Of a stretch of 8,422 nt of DNA, positions 6,807-8,422 are shown one piece after another. The stretch spans positions 1-8,422 of the forward strand of contig JALSPX010000218.1 in the NCBI GenBank assembly GCA_026985755.1, read 5' to 3'. Under the pieces are notes generated by a model. It did not search any database. It was not told the origin of the DNA and was given only the letters and a program-made list of their open reading frames with translations. A program made the position numbers and the translations under genes. The stretch is from Sulfurovum sp. (GTDB lineage: Bacteria > Campylobacterota > Campylobacteria > Campylobacterales > Sulfurovaceae). Position 1 is the stretch's first letter. The number at the start of each line of letters is the position of its first letter.

Positions 6807-8249
6807 CTAACTTTCTTCTTTTCCTTCTGTAACTTCAAATGGTACCAAGAGTTTTGGATGTCTTGTTGTTGTAAGTAAAAAATCTTGTACTTTTGTAGAG
6901 ATAAACTTAATAAAATTATCACTATTGAGTCGCTTTTCAAAAGGAGCAATTTGTAGCACTTCGTTCATGTTTGAAAGTTCTCTAATAGGGTTTGCAATTT
7001 TTTGTTCAATATCAATCTTCATATTGAAAATATCAGCTAGTGTTTCATAGTGTTCAATAATAATTTTTCTACTCTCAAAATCTCCCTCTGGATCAAAATC
7101 TGCAAGTAGCAAATTTAATTCTAAGACTTCAGAAATATCAAATGCTGTAGATGATATGGACTCCATTTTTTCATTATCTGTCATAAGTACAATAGACTTT
7201 TTAATATTGTAAAGTAATTTATCTCCAAAAAGATACACTATTTTTTTCAAATCATACAGTGTCTCTTTTAAATCATCTGCTTCAAAAGTCTTAATGCTGT
7301 TCATAATAAGTCCAATATCATACTGATTGATATCATATTCAATAAGTTGTTTAATATCTTCATCATCATAAGAGACAGAAATAGTCACGATGTCGCTCTC
7401 ATAGCTTTTTACTGCATCAATTAAAGCAAAATCATTTGGATATATAATACGGACGTAAAGTTCTTTTTTTTCAAGCTTTTCTAAAAGATAGATAGCCTCT
7501 TTTAAATAAATAAGTGCATTTTTTCTATCATATCTAAAATCAAGTAATAGGTAAATATCTTTACCAAAAGGTTCAGGGAAAAGACCAATACGTTTATTAA
7601 TCGTTTTATACACACCATCAAGAACCAAAGGTTTTCCCACTAACAGAAGTGTGTCGTTTGGACGTATCATAGTAGCAGGCGTAGGTAAAATCTGTTTTTC
7701 ATCACGGTAAAGTGCTGCTATTTTCCATTTACGCTGTACAATCGATCCTATATGTCTATAGGCATAAGAGGATCCAAAAGGTACATGTACCTCCATAATC
7801 TCCCCACGTCCAAGCCCAACATTTTGTGCAACTAAAGGTACATTAGGAAGATTATCATACAAGTGCGCAGTAATAAGTTCATCCACATAAACAACTGTAA
7901 GATTTGATATCTCTTTGCCTAAGGTTTCATCTTCCCAGTGATTGACAAAAAGCGTACGTACTTTTGCATCTATAAGTGCAATATTTTTAAGTGTATGCTT
8001 GGCATCCTCTTTATTATCAAGGACTACAAAAACATTGGAATAATGTGTCTCTTCCATGATACGAGAAAGTCTAGAATAACTTGTGGGATCTGCCTCTATG
8101 AGTGTAATATTTTTACCTATTTTTTCAGGTAAGGTATCAGGAGTATATGTGGTGACATAGTAGTGATTATTAGCCACTCTTTTCTTACCTAACCAATCAA
8201 TAAAATGTTTAGCAATACTACCACTTGCCAATATTAATATATTTTTAAT
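6807..8249 (-). CDS. TrkA/RCK-domain protein with extra C-terminal region (non-ATG start)
   Basis: Predicted cytosolic regulator of a potassium or other cation transport system. With the start chosen here it has 480 residues. Residues 1 to about 115 form a TrkA-N (RCK-N) Rossmann domain: a hydrophobic first strand followed by ASGSIA in place of the usual GxGxxG, and TLIEADPTSYSRL at the third strand. Residues about 135-207 match RCK-C, with EVHVPFGSSYAYRHIGSIV, then IAALYRDEKQILPTPATMI and PNDTLLLVGKP. The remaining 270 residues are acidic, mixed alpha/beta and not recognised. I see no membrane segment, so the transporter partner must be elsewhere. No ATG begins this frame: an in-frame TGA lies at 8261-8259, and the first strand is complete only if translation begins at ATT 8249 (or ATC 8252). 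GAGGA lies six bases before that ATT. A TTG at 8231 would cut the first strand and has no ribosome site. Confidence 0.85.
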   Translation of the reverse strand: MKNILILASGSIAKHFIDWLGKKRVANNHYYVTTYTPDTLPEKIGKNITLIEADPTSYSRLSRIMEETHYSNVFVVLDNKEDAKHTLKNIALIDAKVRTLFVNHWEDETLGKEISNLTVVYVDELITAHLYDNLPNVPLVAQNVGLGRGEIMEVHVPFGSSYAYRHIGSIVQRKWKIAALYRDEKQILPTPATMIRPNDTLLLVGKPLVLDGVYKTINKRIGLFPEPFGKDIYLLLDFRYDRKNALIYLKEAIYLLEKLEKKELYVRIIYPNDFALIDAVKSYESDIVTISVSYDDEDIKQLIEYDINQYDIGLIMNSIKTFEADDLKETLYDLKKIVYLFGDKLLYNIKKSIVLMTDNEKMESISSTAFDISEVLELNLLLADFDPEGDFESRKIIIEHYETLADIFNMKIDIEQKIANPIRELSNMNEVLQIAPFEKRLNSDNFIKFISTKVQDFLLTTTRHPKLLVPFEVTEGKEES

Positions 8250-8255
8250 GATACA

Positions 8256-8260
8256 TCCTC
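8256..8260 (-). promoter_or_regulatory. Ribosome binding site supporting the ATT start of the RCK gene
   Basis: GAGGA on the minus strand, six bases ahead of the in-frame ATT at 8249-8247. The same site overlaps an ATG (8256-8254) that is out of frame with the RCK gene and would encode only three residues before a stop. This spacing is the main argument for an ATT start. Confidence 0.45.
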
Positions 8261-8266
8261 ATAGAA

Positions 8267-8389
8267 TCAAAGGCTCTTTGGAAGTGCCTTTGGATATAAT
8301 TTCTTAATTGAACCCTCTGAATAACCTAAACATTCACAATGGGTTTTGCAAATGTAAGATTGTGCAAAAGATTTATAAGTCCTAGCCAT
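8267..8389 (-). CDS. Possible small protein of 40 residues, Cys/His-containing, unknown function
   Basis: An ATG-started frame of 40 codons (starts MARTYKSFAQ, ends PKALPKSL, stop TGA) lies directly upstream of the RCK gene on the same strand, about 17 nt from its start. A TAAGG sits about ten bases ahead of the ATG, and an in-frame TAA five codons upstream limits the frame. The product is basic and contains C14, H17, C18 and C20 (ICKTHCEC), which could bind metal or be coincidental. I do not recognise the family and assign no function. Alternatives are a leader peptide for the RCK gene, a remnant of a longer gene, or a chance frame; 40 codons is short enough for the last to be a real possibility. 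Confidence 0.4.
   Translation of the reverse strand: MARTYKSFAQSYICKTHCECLGYSEGSIKKLYPKALPKSL
8268..8292 (-). promoter_or_regulatory. Inverted repeat (7-bp arms, 11-nt loop) ahead of the RCK gene
   Basis: Perfect arms CAAAGGC / GCCTTTG at 8286-8292 and 8268-8274 enclose 11 nt. In the minus-strand transcript the hairpin would end eight bases before the GAGGA ribosome site of the RCK gene, and it overlaps the last codons of the small ORF. No U-run follows in either direction, so an intrinsic terminator is unlikely. Translational control or mRNA processing is possible. Confidence 0.35.
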
Positions 8390-8422
8390 AGCTAAGACGC
8401 CTTAAATATTTTGTGCAAGATT

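Noticed and set aside
6672..6949. Overlapping short frames on both strands across the RCK-aroB gap
   Set aside because: They mostly overlap the ends of the RCK and aroB genes in other frames, are A/T-rich and have no recognisable protein features.
7938..8132. Plus-strand open frame of 64 codons opposite the RCK gene
   Set aside because: Antisense to the Rossmann domain coding sequence; no independent support.
8295..8300. TATAAT on the plus strand as a promoter
   Set aside because: No -35 element at suitable spacing and no plus-strand gene downstream; A/T-rich chance match.
8384..8395. TAGC-CATA-GCTA mini-palindrome placing the small ORF start codon in a loop
   Set aside because: Only four perfect base pairs; too short to claim a functional structure.

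Overview
The window comes from a low-GC genome. Its gene order and protein sequences suggest a Campylobacterota (epsilonproteobacterial) organism, probably a free-living sulfur-oxidiser-like relative of Helicobacter and Campylobacter. The strongest marker is a BioV-type pimeloyl-ACP methyl ester esterase, a class known from Helicobacter. The order aroB, MscS-type channel, mtaB, second FtsH-like ATPase, bioV also matches what I recall of H. pylori (HP0283 to about HP0287), and aroB-mscS-mtaB matches C. jejuni (around Cj1008c-Cj1006c). These synteny statements are from memory and were not searched. The genus cannot be fixed from this window.

Every convincing gene lies on the minus strand, so transcription runs from high to low coordinates. 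In that order they are: a possible 40-residue ORF (8389-8267); a cytosolic TrkA/RCK regulatory protein with an extra C-terminal region and a non-ATG start (8249-6807); a 100-bp gap with a candidate promoter and dyad; aroB (6706-5648); an MscS-type channel with a long periplasmic coiled-coil region (5657-4020); mtaB (4018-2771); a membrane AAA+ protein of the FtsH family whose peptidase zinc site is lost (2796-1123); bioV (1136-627); and a YbbO-like short-chain dehydrogenase/reductase cut by the window edge (625-1).

From aroB onward the genes overlap or are separated by a single base: 10-nt overlap, 1-nt gap, 26-nt overlap, 14-nt overlap, 1-nt gap. This indicates one transcript with translational coupling. 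The products have different jobs: aromatic amino acid and folate precursor synthesis (AroB), tRNA A37 modification (MtaB), turgor or ion control (MscS-like channel, RCK protein), membrane protein remodelling (FtsH-like ATPase) and biotin synthesis (BioV). The operon is therefore better read as a conserved housekeeping arrangement than as one pathway.

I see no mobile element, CRISPR array, tRNA, rRNA or phage gene, and no strong case for a wholly new system. The points most worth a second look are the catalytically dead M41 domain in a gene translationally overlapped with bioV, the apparent ATT start (or one-base frameshift) of the RCK gene, the small Cys/His-containing ORF with a hairpin ahead of it, and several start codons that differ from the longest-ORF choice.
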